A DNA stretch of 64,000 bases, taken from Adiantum capillus-veneris (taxonomy: Eukaryota > Streptophyta > Polypodiopsida > Polypodiales > Pteridaceae). The stretch covers positions 10,765,001 through 10,829,000 of the forward strand of contig CM043969.1 in NCBI GenBank assembly GCA_014529385.2, read 5' to 3'. Shown one piece after another: positions 34,645 to 46,089 of this stretch (positions are counted from its first letter, which is position 1; every line of letters starts with the position of its first letter). Under the pieces are notes generated by a model. The model ran no database searches. It saw nothing but the letters and a program-made list of their open reading frames with translations, and was not told where the DNA came from. The position numbers were made by a program, and so were the translations under genes.

Positions 34645-36333
34645 TCAGTCCACAAAGGGGAGTAAGCCCAAAGCTTTGCGGAAAGCTTCAAGCTTCTCAC
34701 GAGACAATGCCTTTGTGAAAAGATCTGCAAGGTTGTCCTGTGTTGGCACATAAGCCAAGCTGATCTCTCCTGCTGAGAGCCTCTCCCTGACATAGTGGTA
34801 ATGCACCTCAATGTGCTTTGTGCGAGCATGAAAAACTGGGTTCCTCGCAACTGCCAATGCGCTCTGACTGTCAGTGTAGATAGTGTTGGCAGTGTCCTGT
34901 CCAACACCCAAGTTAGCCATAAGGCGTCTGAGCCATACACACTCAACCGTAGCTGTGAAGACTGCCCTGTACTCAGCCTCACAACTCGAAGTGGCCACAG
35001 TAGGTTGCTTCTTGCTCAACCATGATATACATGAACTGCCAAGCATGAAACAAAAACCACTTGTGGACACTCGCGTGTCAAAACAACCAGCCCAATCTGA
35101 GTCCGAAAAAGCATGTAAGTCTGGCGGCAATGATCCCCCCTTGGGATAAAACAAGCCAAGATGTAAAGTGCCACTAAGGTAGCGGAAAATTCTCTTGACA
35201 GCCTGCCAATGCTTAGACCCTGGGCTATGCATAAATCTGCTGACGTGCGAGACTGCAAACTGAATATCTGGCCTCGTGTTGCATACATAAATGAGGCAGC
35301 CAACAGCAGTTTGGTAAAGAGTGACATCAGCAGGATCGCCAACATCATGTAGACTCAACTTCAAACCTGTTTCCATGGGAGTGGCAATAGGTTTGCAATC
35401 CTCAAGTCCAAACTTACATAGCAATGTCTCTATGTAACTTTTCTGACACAAGGCAATACCACCATCACACTGCTTAAACTGTATACCCAAGTAATGATGC
35501 AACAGCCCCAAATCTTTCATCTTGAAAGTAGCATTCAAATCAGCCTTAAATTCAGCAATATGTCTCTCATTTGGTCCAGTGATCAACAAATCATCAACAT
35601 AAAGAACCACAATGAGAAATACATCATCCTCACGCTTTACATACAATGTGCTTTCTGTTGGACTGTTACGAAAGCCTCGTTTAACCAAATGAGTGTCAAC
35701 TTTCTCATACCAAGCACGAGGAGATTGCTTCAACCCATACAAAGCCTTCTTACATTTGCACACTTTGTCCTGTTGTCCTTTTATGACAAAACCGCGAGGC
35801 TGCGTTACATAAACTTCCTCAAATATGTCACCATTCAAGAAAGCAGTAACAATGTCTGATTGATGTACATCCCAACCAAAATGAGCTGCCAATGCACATA
35901 GAAAACGCACAGTAGTCATACGACAAGTGGGAGCAAAAGTCTCTTCATAATCTATGCCTTTTTGTTGTGCATAACCCTTTGCAACAAGTCGAGCCTTATG
36001 GCGATCGATCTCACCATCCGGCTTGCGTTTCAACTTGTAAACCCACTTCGTACCAATGGCCTTTTTGCCAGGAGGCAAATCACATAAAGTCCATGTGTCA
36101 TTCTCTATAAGTGCATCATATTCTGATTTCATGGCAGCAATCCAATTTTTTGAATTCTGTGCTTCATCAAAAGACAGAGGCTCCTCAACATCATGTAAAC
36201 TAGACACAGCCAAAGCATAACAATCTGATGCATAAGATGCATGGCGAGAGCCTGAACGAGTACGACTAGATAAAGGTGCATCCAATTTACTGTCACGCAA
36301 AGTGTGCACCAGCCATTTTGGCATACCTCTAGC
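34645..36333 (-). CDS. Copia reverse transcriptase-RNase H of copy 2
   Basis: 559 codons from Met 36324, in frame with the upstream integrase across the TAG at 36334-36336. It keeps the intact QSPRAWYEK, YVDDLL and RNase H SDSDWAG and SSCEAEYRAV motifs, so it is the better reference for the family than copy 1. It ends PFVD then stop at 34645. Confidence 0.93.
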   Translation of the reverse strand, partial: ARGMPKWLVHTLRDSKLDAPLSSRTRSGSRHASYASDCYALAVSSLHDVEEPLSFDEAQNSKNWIAAMKSEYDALIENDTWTLCDLPPGKKAIGTKWVYKLKRKPDGEIDRHKARLVAKGYAQQKGIDYEETFAPTCRMTTVRFLCALAAHFGWDVHQSDIVTAFLNGDIFEEVYVTQPRGFVIKGQQDKVCKCKKALYGLKQSPRAWYEKVDTHLVKRGFRNSPTESTLYVKREDDVFLIVVLYVDDLLITGPNERHIAEFKADLNATFKMKDLGLLHHYLGIQFKQCDGGIALCQKSYIETLLCKFGLEDCKPIATPMETGLKLSLHDVGDPADVTLYQTAVGCLIYVCNTRPDIQFAVSHVSRFMHSPGSKHWQAVKRIFRYLSGTLHLGLFYPKGGSLPPDLHAFSDSDWAGCFDTRVSTSGFCFMLGSSCISWLSKKQPTVATSSCEAEYRAVFTATVECVWLRRLMANLGVGQDTANTIYTDSQSALAVARNPVFHARTKHIEVHYHYVRERLSAGEISLAYVPTQDNLADLFTKALSREKLEAFRKALGLLPFVD

Positions 36334-38931
36334 CTACTCATTTTCAGCCCTTTCCTCATCAAGTACATCATGTACATCTGCATCAGTAATATGCTGTTCT
36401 AAAACATTTTCAGAAACCCCCATAGGCTGTACATTTGCCTCATTGGAACTTACATTCGTATTTCCACCACTGAAAAGAGGTAACAAAGTGTCATAAATGT
36501 CCTGTGAGCTTACATTACTGTCTCTAGTACATGACAACAAGGGCTGAACAGAGTCTTCCACAAACACTACATCCCGTGAAACCAAAATACGTTTTGTTTG
36601 CGGATGATACAACCTGTAACCTTTGCTTTCAGCACTATAACCAACAAAAATACATTTGACAGCCTTATCATCCAATTTTCTGCGCTGCACTTGTGGCACC
36701 AAAGCATATGCCAAACAGCCAAAAACACGCATGTGCTCAATAGAAGGTTTTCTATCATGCCATGCTTCATATGGAGTAATAGACTGCAAAGCTTTCGTAG
36801 GACACCTGTTAAGTACATAAGTGGCACACATGATGGCCTCAAGCCAAAAAGAATGCGGCAAAGCTTGACTTTTGACCATACATCGTGCCATTTCCGTTAG
36901 TGACCTGTTTTTCCTCTCAGCAACACCATTTATCTGAGGTGTATAAGGCACTGTACATTGGTGTTTTATCCCACGACTAGCTAGAAATGCATTAAATTCA
37001 TGAGACATATACTCCCCCCCTCGATCGGAACGGAGGGTGCCCATAGTACATTTTGAGACATTTTCAGCCATAGCCAAAAATTGTTTGAAGCACATAAAAA
37101 CTTCGGACTTCGCTTTAAGCGGAAATACCCATGCATGCCTGGAGTAATCATCAATGAAAGTCACGAAGTACAGGTAATTGCCCAAGGACGGAGTTTGCAT
37201 GGGCCCACAAACATCACTATGCACAAGCTGCAACCTGCATGTGGCCCTAACTGAACCATCCTTTGGAAACTTAGAACGCTGCATTTTACCCAGAATACAG
37301 CCTTCACAAACATGTTTGACAGGTGCTTCAAGAGGCGGCAAAGAAGCAACCATATCAGATTTCTACAAACGCAGCAAACTGGCAAAATTCAGATGACCAA
37401 AACGTGCATGCCAAAGTTTTGCATCTGAAATAGCCCTTGAATCTGCAACAACATTTGCAAAATTTTGTCCACACTTGTCATACAAAGTGAGCTTATACAG
37501 CCCACGGCACAAAAGCCTAGATGCAACAATTTCATCACCAAAACTGAGATCATGAACTGTACATCTGTCATCCACAAATTTGACTACAAGTCCAAGTCTA
37601 GGAAGTGCGGATACAGACAAGAGATTCTTCTTGATCCCAGGTACATAAAGCGCATCAACAAGTGTGAAGGAACTGCCATTAGCAGCAGTGAGCACAATCT
37701 TTCCAACTCCCTGAACTGGATAAGAGGCGTTGTTGGCACAAGTGACTGAATTCCCATGAGGGACAGACTCGAGAGAGGTAAACAATTCACGATGTGAGGT
37801 AATGTGCTTTGTAGCACCACTGTCGAAATACCACACATGTGAATCTGCAGCAACTGACAAGCATGCATCATGGACAGCAGGATTGTAAGTGCACTCTGTG
37901 CTAAAAGCCCATTCTGCATCAACATCAGCATCACAATCTCCTTTCACAGAAGACTCAACAATGGCTGCATTTGTAGTGGAACCAGCATTTGCAGTGGAAC
38001 CACCCTCTTTCTTCTTAGCCTCTTTGGCCTTCAACTTAGGACACGACTTGATCAAGTGATCATTGGCTTTACAATAATGGCAACGCATCTTCTTTTTGCC
38101 CTTATCACCAGAATTGCCAGACGAAGTGCTGCCAGCAGAAGCATTAGGAACAGAATTTTTGCCACTCGCAGCAGAACCATAAGAAGTGGCTGCATTACTG
38201 TTACCACACTTTCTTTGAGAAGCAATAAAAGCCTGTTCAACTGCACGCTGCCTAGTCCTGTTTTTTCTAGAAAGTGACTCTTGCAACAGCAATGTGCATA
38301 ATGCATCAAACTTGACAAGTTCAGGATTTCCTTGGGTCATCAGTCTCCAAGTACTAGCAAAAGTCTGGTAGGAATCTGGTAAGGCATCAAGAACAGTCTG
38401 CACAAGGGAACTGTCCGAAATGACTTCACCTGCAGAAATGAGTTGCTCATTGATATCCTTGACACTAGCAAGGAAAGTGTCCATATCATCTTCCTCATGC
38501 ATAATCTTCGACTCTAGCTCTTTACGCAGCAAAGCAATTTTAGCCTCATTGCGGCTTGCATAAAGACCTGCTAGAATATCCCAAGCCTGTTTTGCAGATT
38601 TTGCTGAACGGATGTGAGGAATAATGGTGCGCTTCACAGACAACACAATCAATGCATGAGCCTGCGCATCCTTAACATCCCAACGAGCTTGTTTTGCCAT
38701 AGGCAAAACAACTCTAACAGCTGCAATCCTTGCAGCAAGACCTGCAACATCCTCAACATCGCCTACATCTTGAGAACCAGGATGTACATCAATGCCCTGC
38801 ACAATGTTCCAGACACCTTTTGACACAAGAACATGTTGCATCATATAAGCCCACATAGGGTAGTTGTCCCCATCCAACCTGTCCTCAGCAGCAAACATCT
38901 TGAACACATCTGTGTTGTTGTTGTCAACCAT
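36334..38931 (-). pseudogene. Copia Gag-protease-integrase of copy 2, one extra TAG
   Basis: Starts at ATG 38929-38931 (second residue Val, Ala in copy 1). The frame is open to a TAG at 37363-37365 in the pre-integrase domain, where copy 1 has CAG (Gln), then open again to the shared TAG at 36334-36336. The CCHC knuckle, DSGATKH protease and DD35E integrase motifs are all present. Both stops can be explained by single C-to-T changes in CAG. Confidence 0.93.
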
Positions 38932-39276
38932 GGTAAATGCTGCACCTGATGTGAAAACTGCCCAAAAATAGGAGAAATGGAGCGGGAACAACTTGTGCTA
39001 TATAGCACAAACCGTAGAAGACTATAAGGCACCTTTTATGCAGAAAACGTCACTGACAGAAAATCTGCACAAAATGACGAAATAGCCTGTGCAGTACTGC
39101 CCGTAGTGGAAACGGAGGCCGAAATGAGCCCAAATCAAAATTCTGAGCAGACCAAGCTCTTCGAGTCCTCCCAAAATATTTGTCGACCCGCGAACGCTCG
39201 CCAAAGCTCACTGAAATCGGAGAAAGTGAGCAGGCGTGTGCTGGAGCAGCTGGCGACTAAGCCCGGGAGGACGTGA

Positions 39277-39291
39277 CCTGCTCTGATACCA
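39277..39291 (-). other. Primer binding site of copia copy 2
   Basis: Minus strand TGGTATCAGAGCAGG, an exact 12-base match to the plant initiator tRNA-Met site. Confidence 0.94.
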
Positions 39292-39293
39292 AT

Positions 39294-39520
39294 TGTTGGA
39301 ATTAGGGTTGCAGAGAAACACACACAGCTTGGAGAAGATGAAGGAAGCTCAAGGCACACAATAGAGAGTGTGTTACTTAGTGTGCAATGAAAAGATAGAT
39401 AGCCCTAGAGTGATGGGCATATATACAATGCACGGGGGAAAAAACCTCCTAAAGAGGGAAAAAATGCCCCTGCGGTCCTAGTGTGTTCACACACATCACT
39501 ACCACATGTATATGGTAACA
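39294..39520 (-). repeat. 5' LTR of copia copy 2
   Basis: 227 bp, with the TATA-like GCATATATAC on the plus strand (GTATATATGC on the minus strand) about midway. Followed by the duplication AAATA. Confidence 0.94.
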
Positions 39521-39525
39521 AAATA

Positions 39526-40592
39526 TTTTAGCAAGGCTTGAAAATGATTACCACTGAAAGTATTTAGTTTCTGTTTGGAACTCTTTACATTTCTCTTTAC
39601 TGTGTGCTACGCACATCATATTCGCCATCAGTATTGGCAAGGATGATCATGGATATACAGGTTTAGATCTGTTTTTTTCTAAATGTATGCACACTAGGTG
39701 TTATGGGCCCTAGTGTTTGGCAAAATCTGATTTGGAACGGGATGCGTATTCATCCAGTTGTTGCTTATGAAGCACTTTGCACTCTATGTGCAGTATCTCT
39801 ATGAGACTAATTTAGAGTCTACCAATCACCCACAGAGGTCATGGCTCGGGTTGGGTGCTTGGGGATTTTTCAAGTTAAGCACGATGGTTATTCCAGACAT
39901 TGTTGCTTCCTCAACACTGTTATACGATGTTGTGATTCCCATTTACTAGCCATCTCAGAAGACTGTACGTAAATCGTGGGGGAAACACACCTCAGTACTG
40001 TCAGTTATCCAAGGGGATAGGCAGATTACAAAGTGTAATCTTGGGCTAAAGGATATTCAAAGTGCGTACATTAGTACCAAGCATTCCAGTTAATAAGCAT
40101 TTATTGCTCTTCTTGGAATTTACTTACTATCAGTTAACGCATGTTGCGACTAGGTAGTCTCTTCATGTATAAGTCAGGTTCTCAATCTTGAACGCTCATT
40201 AGGGTGGGGTTGTTTACTAATGATGAACTCAGGACTTACACTTGGATGATGAGTCATGTTAGCAAGTTACTTTCATGGAAAGTGAAAAGAGGTACTCTTT
40301 AGGGTACATCTTTATGTGATAACTCGTTTTGCATACTCATGTGTGTTCTAAATGGAGTCTACACACTATGATTGGATAGGAATTGGTAACACAAGATGGT
40401 TGCAAATGGATAACAATGTGGAAAATCAAGATGTTTCTCTTGGTTTCATTGAACCTCCTGCTGAACCATGTTCCGGTCAAACAAACAGCTGGATCCATGA
40501 AGGATGCCACTTGGGAAAACATTAGTGTTCTTACGAAGACGTTCCCCACTTTTGTTTTTGAGAATGAAAATTCTTCTTTAAGGGGGGAGTAA
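39526..40592 (+). pseudogene. 3' end of a gypsy pol gene, degraded
   Basis: Most of the stretch has no recognisable frame. The last part (40383-40592) ends ATWENISVLTKTFPTFVFEN followed by SSLRGE and a stop, the usual C-terminal signature of Ty3/gypsy integrase tails (ATWE...FP.F..E). A polypurine tract AAGGGGGGAG (40579-40589) and an LTR start (40593) follow immediately. Copia copy 2 inserted within this element's body or its flank. Confidence 0.65.
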
Positions 40593-40745
40593 TGTCAGGA
40601 CAACGGCAAGGCGGGACTAGACAAGGGCAAGGCCGGGCTAGGCAGTGTGGAAAGGGAGTCCAACTAGGGCAAAGGGCCAGGGGCCATGCTATATAGTGGG
40701 TGGTTGGGTGGTGGACTCCTAGGTTCTAGTTCCCCCGGTCCTACA
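40593..40745 (+). repeat. 3' LTR of the gypsy remnant
   Basis: Begins TGTCAGGACAACGGC right after the polypurine tract and probably ends at GGTCCTACA. It is about 153 bp and similar in start, TATA region (CTATATAGTGGG) and end to the LTR at 7507-7692. The 5' partner was not found. Confidence 0.7.
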
Positions 40746-40974
40746 TCTAGTACCTGCAACCTGTCAAAAAATTTGCTTGATAACTGTGAGCTTACAGCCG
40801 TTCTTGTTAGTTCTTGCTTTTAATTGACAAAATTTAGCTAGGTTTTTCAGTAGCACACAATTCCTCACACAACCTCAAAAATTTAGGTCCAATTTCAAGT
40901 TTGAAAGAACCACCAGGATACTCTGGACTAGCTCTTTGTGTGGTAAAGTTATGTTTCTGTTCTGACTCAGAGGT

Positions 40975-42155
40975 ACATGGATTGCGATCCATGTTGGGAA
41001 GCCAAATGAACTTTGGATGATACCATCAGGTTCAGCATGATTAGGAGGTATTATGGTATCAAATTTTCTAGAAATGAACCTATGGATTGGAAGTTAGGTT
41101 AATTCTGCCACTTTACCAGAGCTCCAGCCAATTTTGGGCTTTTGGGATGGTTTTTTTGCATCAAAATTCAATTTTTTTGGGATGGTTTTTTTGCATCCAA
41201 ATTCAATTTTGGATGGACCACTAGACTCTCTGTGATTCCCTCTAGCTATGGTGACAATTTGATATCAAAATGTTTCAAGAGAACATGGATCGCAATCCAT
41301 GTTCCTTAGTGTCAATATGCACTGAAACTTGACCCACAGCTAGTCCTTGGCCTATTGATGATGGCTATATGGTTTTTGAATGTTTTGGAGTTTTTTAGGT
41401 GAGCCAAAAGTCATTTTTAGGGTTTGTTCCAGTGGTTTTTCCCTTGATCTGATTTTTGCCCCTTTCTGCTCTCTTTTTGAACTTTTCTGATAAGGGTCCC
41501 TTGGGATAAAGTGCTTCAATTGTTATCACTTTTCTACTTGCCGATTATCAGCTCAAAATTCCAAAAAGGTACATGGATTGCGATCCATGTTTCGCAAGAT
41601 TTTGGACTGATACTTGTGAGTTGGTGACACAAGGTGTGGTGATGCTATTCCCCGAATCTTTTTGAATTTGATCAGTTTTTCCCAAGTCAAAAGCAAGATT
41701 TTGTGTTGTTTTGCGGTATTTTGCAAACAACTACTTTTTTGGTATTTTCATGAGTTTTTTTCACTTTTTGTCTGTGGCTACTTTTGGAAAAGTTGTCCCC
41801 CTAGTAATCAGGAGTACACTGGTCAAATCTTACTGTCAGATGTCTAACTGGAACATGGATCGCGATCCATGTTGGGAAGCATTTGTACATGAATTTTGGT
41901 TATATTGGTTCCTTGCTTCTAGTTGATCCCAATTTTCTTTCCTTTTTGAATTTGAACAAGTGAAATTTCAAGTTTTTTCCTATTTTTCTCAATTCCCAAG
42001 GTTTTTCTCTGCTCACCCCAATTTCTTCACTTTAGTGATCTTCTAGCACTCTATTTTTGACCAAACTCAAGGTTCTAATGCCTGAGAGCCTGTTCTAAGC
42101 AAGGGAAATGTTTTAGCACATTTTGCCAAAAAGGTACATGGATCGCGATCCACGT
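40975..42155. repeat. Five palindromes ATGGATCGCGATCCAT at ~285-bp spacing
   Basis: Near-perfect 20-bp palindromes at 40975-40994, 41283-41302, 41571-41590, 41853-41872 and 42136-42155. Spacings are 308, 288, 282 and 283 bp. Several are preceded by AAGGT or GGA and followed by TGGGAAGC. Sequence between them is only weakly alike by eye, so the palindrome is conserved better than its surroundings. No coding potential was seen. Confidence 0.88.
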
Positions 42156-42159
42156 TGGA

Positions 42160-42894
42160 TAGGCAATTTGGAAGTTTCCTGCACAGTTTGTTTTTAGCAA
42201 GTGTTTTTATCCCCCTTTTTGGAGGTTTTGTTGGGTTTGGTCAGTTTTGAATCTCTGACCATCGATTCTTCAACTTTTCAGAGTTATGGTCTTCAATACC
42301 AAAATAAGGTTTCTGACAGTTTTTTCCTCAATCCTTTTGGCCCCAAATGATGGTGTAATTTGTTTCCTAACCTACTCCAATAAATTGAAATAATCTACAA
42401 ACATAAATGAACTTAACAGTACAAAAATGACAATGAAATGTGTGGTGGAATAGGTAGCTAGAGGTGTTTTTGAGATCTTTGATCCATCAAATAAGAGAGC
42501 TTGTTTCCCATGTGGTCAAGGAAGCTTCTACTAGTGGTCCAAGACATTTGCAACTAAATATTGATAAATAAATGGTTATGGGAATAGTTTTTCTTCAAAA
42601 CAGGGAACATCTGAACAACAAAAAACTTCTCTTGATCTTGGAGGAGATGAGACCACTTGTCCATATGCAAAGGTAAACATTAAGTTTTTGTTAGAGGAGA
42701 GTCAATGTGCATAAAATATTGTGTTGATATCATCCATTCATATTTAAACATATGATAGAAGAAGCCACTGCTGCAAAAATAGGAGTGGGAATAGGGTCTA
42801 GAAATGATTCGACTAAGAACACATGTGGGTATAAGTATTTCCGTGGAATGTTGTTTCATGTCCAATGCAAAGATCCACTCAAAGGATGCCACAG
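42160..42894. other. Unassigned stretch, no gene recognised
   Basis: AT-rich DNA up to the LTR at 42895. The ORF at 42680-42892 has no recognisable motif. Confidence 0.45.
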
Positions 42895-43482
42895 TTTTGG
42901 GGGATATGTGTTCGAAACGTGAGTCGGGTAGGCGTGGGACCTCTGGCTGTTACAGATAAGAGAGAGAACGAGAACAACATATGCAAATGGCTATGGCAAT
43001 CATCGTCAACTTCAATTAGTCCATTCAAGCTTTAAGTACAACTTAATCCTTAGCCAAGGTGGGATGTTAACAACACCGTCACTTGGATGATCTGATAACT
43101 AGGAGTTTAAGCTCCCATTTTACAGGATAAACCGTGCCGTTGATGACATCGGGCTTAACATGATGATTAATCAATATCTAGTTGATGACGGTAATGGAAA
43201 CTCTCTTTTGTCGCTATAACTGCTTCAACTGCCTCTTGGATTTTGCAAATCTCCTCTTTCTATGTTGATCTTTCCCTGCTTCGATAGGACTCAAGAGCTC
43301 TCTTTTTACTATTGCCTCATTTACCATCAGTAAGTTCCAGACTTCTGCTTACACTTCTGCTTAGACTCCGGCTCCATCTTCTGCTACTACGACTTCTACC
43401 CCAACTCCTCCTTCGGTTGCGGATGTAGTTCCACCCTCTATCTCTTGTTTCTGCCTTGCCGTTCCTCCCCTTCTTGCTCAAG

Positions 43483-43488
<6 letters not shown>

Positions 43489-43554
<66 letters not shown>
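43489..43554. repeat. (GA)n microsatellite in LTR
   Basis: About 33 GA dinucleotides, with shorter GAGAGA runs through 43980. The sister LTR has a shorter tract at 48538-48560. Confidence 0.94.
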
Positions 43555-43559
<5 letters not shown>

Positions 43560-44499
43560 CACTTCTATTTCCCTCGCTCGTCCGAGAATGAGAGAGAGAG
43601 AGAGTTGCTTCTCTTCTTGCTTGTTTGTTGTGCCGACAAAGAGAGATACAGAGAGAGATTTCTCTTCCTGCTTGAGGTCAAGAGCGAGAAAGAGTGAGAA
43701 AACCGAGGCCTTCTCCTTCGCGAGCACAAGGGAGCTTCCCAGGCCTTCTTCCCTTCCGATTACCTATGCTTTTCCTCCTTGCTGTGGTTTGAGAGAGAGA
43801 TAGCAAGCCCTTCCTTGCCTTGGCTTCTCCGAGAGAGAGAGAGAGAGACCTTTCTTTACTAGCCAAGGACAAGAGAGAGAGCCTTGCTTCTCAAGCACTC
43901 TTCTCCCCTTTGCTGCCAATACATACTTCCTCCTCTTGCTTTGGTTCGAGAAAAAGAGAGTGATCTCCTTCTTGCTTTGTTCCGAGAGCGAGAGAGAAAG
44001 AGCCTCCTGTTTCCTTCCTCTCAAGCCACACACCCTCCTCGTTTTATGCTGCTTGTAGATGTCGAGAGCGAGAAGGATGGCAAGCCCCTCCTTAAGGTCA
44101 TGATCGCAAGAGGAAGATCCCATTCCCTCCTCTTTACACGTTCAATACCTCACGCAATAATCCTCCCCGTTGAAGCCCCTCTATCTCTTTTTGTTGTCAC
44201 GCCGCCTCCTTGATGACGTGGCAATCGGCCTGTTGACCAACTCCAATTCCGCCTCTACTGGTGCCGCAGCTGAGCGCCATGGCAAGAAGAGCACTTTTAG
44301 TTGCATACACCTGCTCGTTCGAGCTCTGTGTCGCGCGCTATATGCGTATCTTCTCTCCCATGTGTTCCCTGCGCTGGCTGCTCACGCCATGCTTCCTTCA
44401 TTTTTCCCCCATTCACACTTAAAATCAAAACCTTCTTTTAATTGGGTGGCCACCCCATGGGCGGCCGCTCTCCCTTTGGTGAATATTGGCGGCCTCTCG

Positions 44500-44871
44500 G
44501 CCATTAAGCTTCATAAAGGCACCACATTTGGCATGCATATCAAGCAAGGCATTGTTGAGCATGACATTTTTCCTTTACAGCAGCCCTCGACTAACATTAT
44601 AATTATGAATTTTGATGCCCGTATCAGTACCTCGAATAATGCCACGTGCCTTTAAGATGCAGGTATAGGTGATTTTATTCGCCGGAAGTTCCCTTCGCAT
44701 TCGGTGAAAGTAACCCAAAGACTCTTTGCCGTAGCCATTAATGGGCATATCTCCAAACCAATTCTCTTCAAAAAGAACCCTCTTAACTGAAATCTCATCA
44801 AAAACATCATGTGCTTTCGTAACAGCACCACATTTAACACACATATTGTGCCAAGCACTGTCAATCAACAC
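44500..44871 (-). pseudogene. PPR (PLS-class) gene fragment inside the LTR
   Basis: The reading frame contains MCVKCGAVTKAHDVFDEI, GYGKESLGYFHRMRRE and NKITYTCILKA, followed by KIHNYNVSRGLL. These are consecutive pentatricopeptide repeat helices of the type in plant organellar RNA-binding proteins. After a stop and frame change the next repeat continues (NNALLDMHAKCGAF). There is no start, no targeting signal and no C-terminal E/DYW domain, so it is a captured fragment. The sister LTR carries the same piece at 49500-49808. Confidence 0.82.
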
Positions 44872-45426
44872 ATATTTTCATACAACCCCTATCGAAGCTG
44901 CAAACACCTCGGATGGCACACTAGCCGAGGCGATCGAGATGCTACGAAACTGGCCCCCGATGAAATTTAATCTGGGGATGTCTTGGCAACCAGAACCCTG
45001 ATTGACGATCTGAAAAGATAGATGTGCTCCACAAAGTGAGCACTTCAGCCCCATGCATTCACTTCATTTCAAACCTCTCATTTGCAGTTGCCCAATCTGG
45101 TACGGATCTGCCATCAACTCAACTTCAAACTGTCATAAATTTTGCATCATAGCTCCAATCGACGAGCCATAAAGACAGGCTGATAGGGCATTTCAAGAAC
45201 TACAATTCTAGATCATAATCTCCCATTTGTGCTCACTTCAAGCATACTATTTTTTTAGCATCATTAAGGCATCTATTGGCCCTTTAAAGAAGTATCTCGC
45301 ATATATTAACCGTAAAACTATCTTCTTAGCAAGCCGTGAATATTGATCATTCATCAGGTAAGATTCAATTAAGCTCAATGTGCATCTTTCTGGTATATGT
45401 CTTAGCATCGGAGCAAAGGCACGGCA

Positions 45427-46089
45427 TCCACCCGCTTTGAACTTGCAGAGTCTCCGGTCTGTGCCAATTGTACTGCAATCTGCATCTGCTATAGGTACCT
45501 TAAGCTCTTTGCCATCATCAGACTCACGTAATTGGTAAACATATGAAAAATAATATAAGACTTATACCCTATCATCAATGTTCTAGCTTTATCATTAGGA
45601 GCTTCCCATCAGAAATCTTTGAACCGTATCTGTCGTATCTCCAAAGCATTCAATTATGGGAAACCTATTTAGTGAACCCTGCCAGACTCAAGTGCTCTAG
45701 TTAATGATGCACATGGCTTGACCATCAAGATCGCTTTAGGGAACCCTGTCAAGCTCAAGTATGCCTTACTCTGTCTGCACACGAAATGGATGCCAAGTCC
45801 TTTACGTCAAGTTCTTGTAGCAGAAACAACTCAAAAGATGTGAAGATAATTTTATCAATTGTCCAAAGATGTCAACTGGAAGCTAGCCATGTAAGCTTAT
45901 TGATCGCATAACCAGAAACTCTTCTGACTTAGCATAATCTAGAAACCAAAACCTTGTATATGAAACCTGCTACAAGAAAATAACTCATATGGACAATGAG
46001 GAATTGCCCACACACTCGAGAAACATAATATCCACATGAGCATACATTTCCTGTATCAATCAACATCATGCATTTCTAGTGCAAATATG
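45427..46089. other. Non-coding 3' internal region with polypurine tract
   Basis: Minus-strand AAAGCGGGTGGA (45427-45438) lies next to the LTR, and upstream of it CACAGACCGGAG matches the same position in the autonomous gypsy (63051-63085). No ORF was found. Confidence 0.6.

Larger units (their letters stand above)
34343..39520 (-). mobile_element. Ty1/copia LTR retrotransposon, copy 2 (near full length)
   Basis: 5,178 bp, the same length as copy 1. LTRs are 34343-34569 and 39294-39520 (227 bp each, 4 differences by eye). The target duplication is AAATA (34338-34342 and 39521-39525). The different target duplication shows an independent insertion, not a segmental copy of 419-5596. It carries the same in-frame TAG between integrase and RT, plus a second TAG of its own. 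Confidence 0.96.
42895..45426 (-). repeat. 3' LTR of the Gag-only element (2.5 kb)
   Basis: On the minus strand it starts TGCCGTGCC after the tract AAAGCGGGTGGA and runs about 2.5 kb. It contains a block homologous to the gypsy LTR (TTTATGGCTCGTCGATTGGA near 45160-45180), a PPR fragment (44500-44871), GA tracts (43489-43554) and GGAGTTTAAGCTCC at 43102-43115. The far end at 42895 is set by homology with 47898 and lacks a clean terminal CA. Confidence 0.75.

Noticed and set aside
44170-44655. 161-codon plus-strand ORF
   Set aside because: Antisense to the LTR and its PPR fragment; composition reflects the opposite strand.
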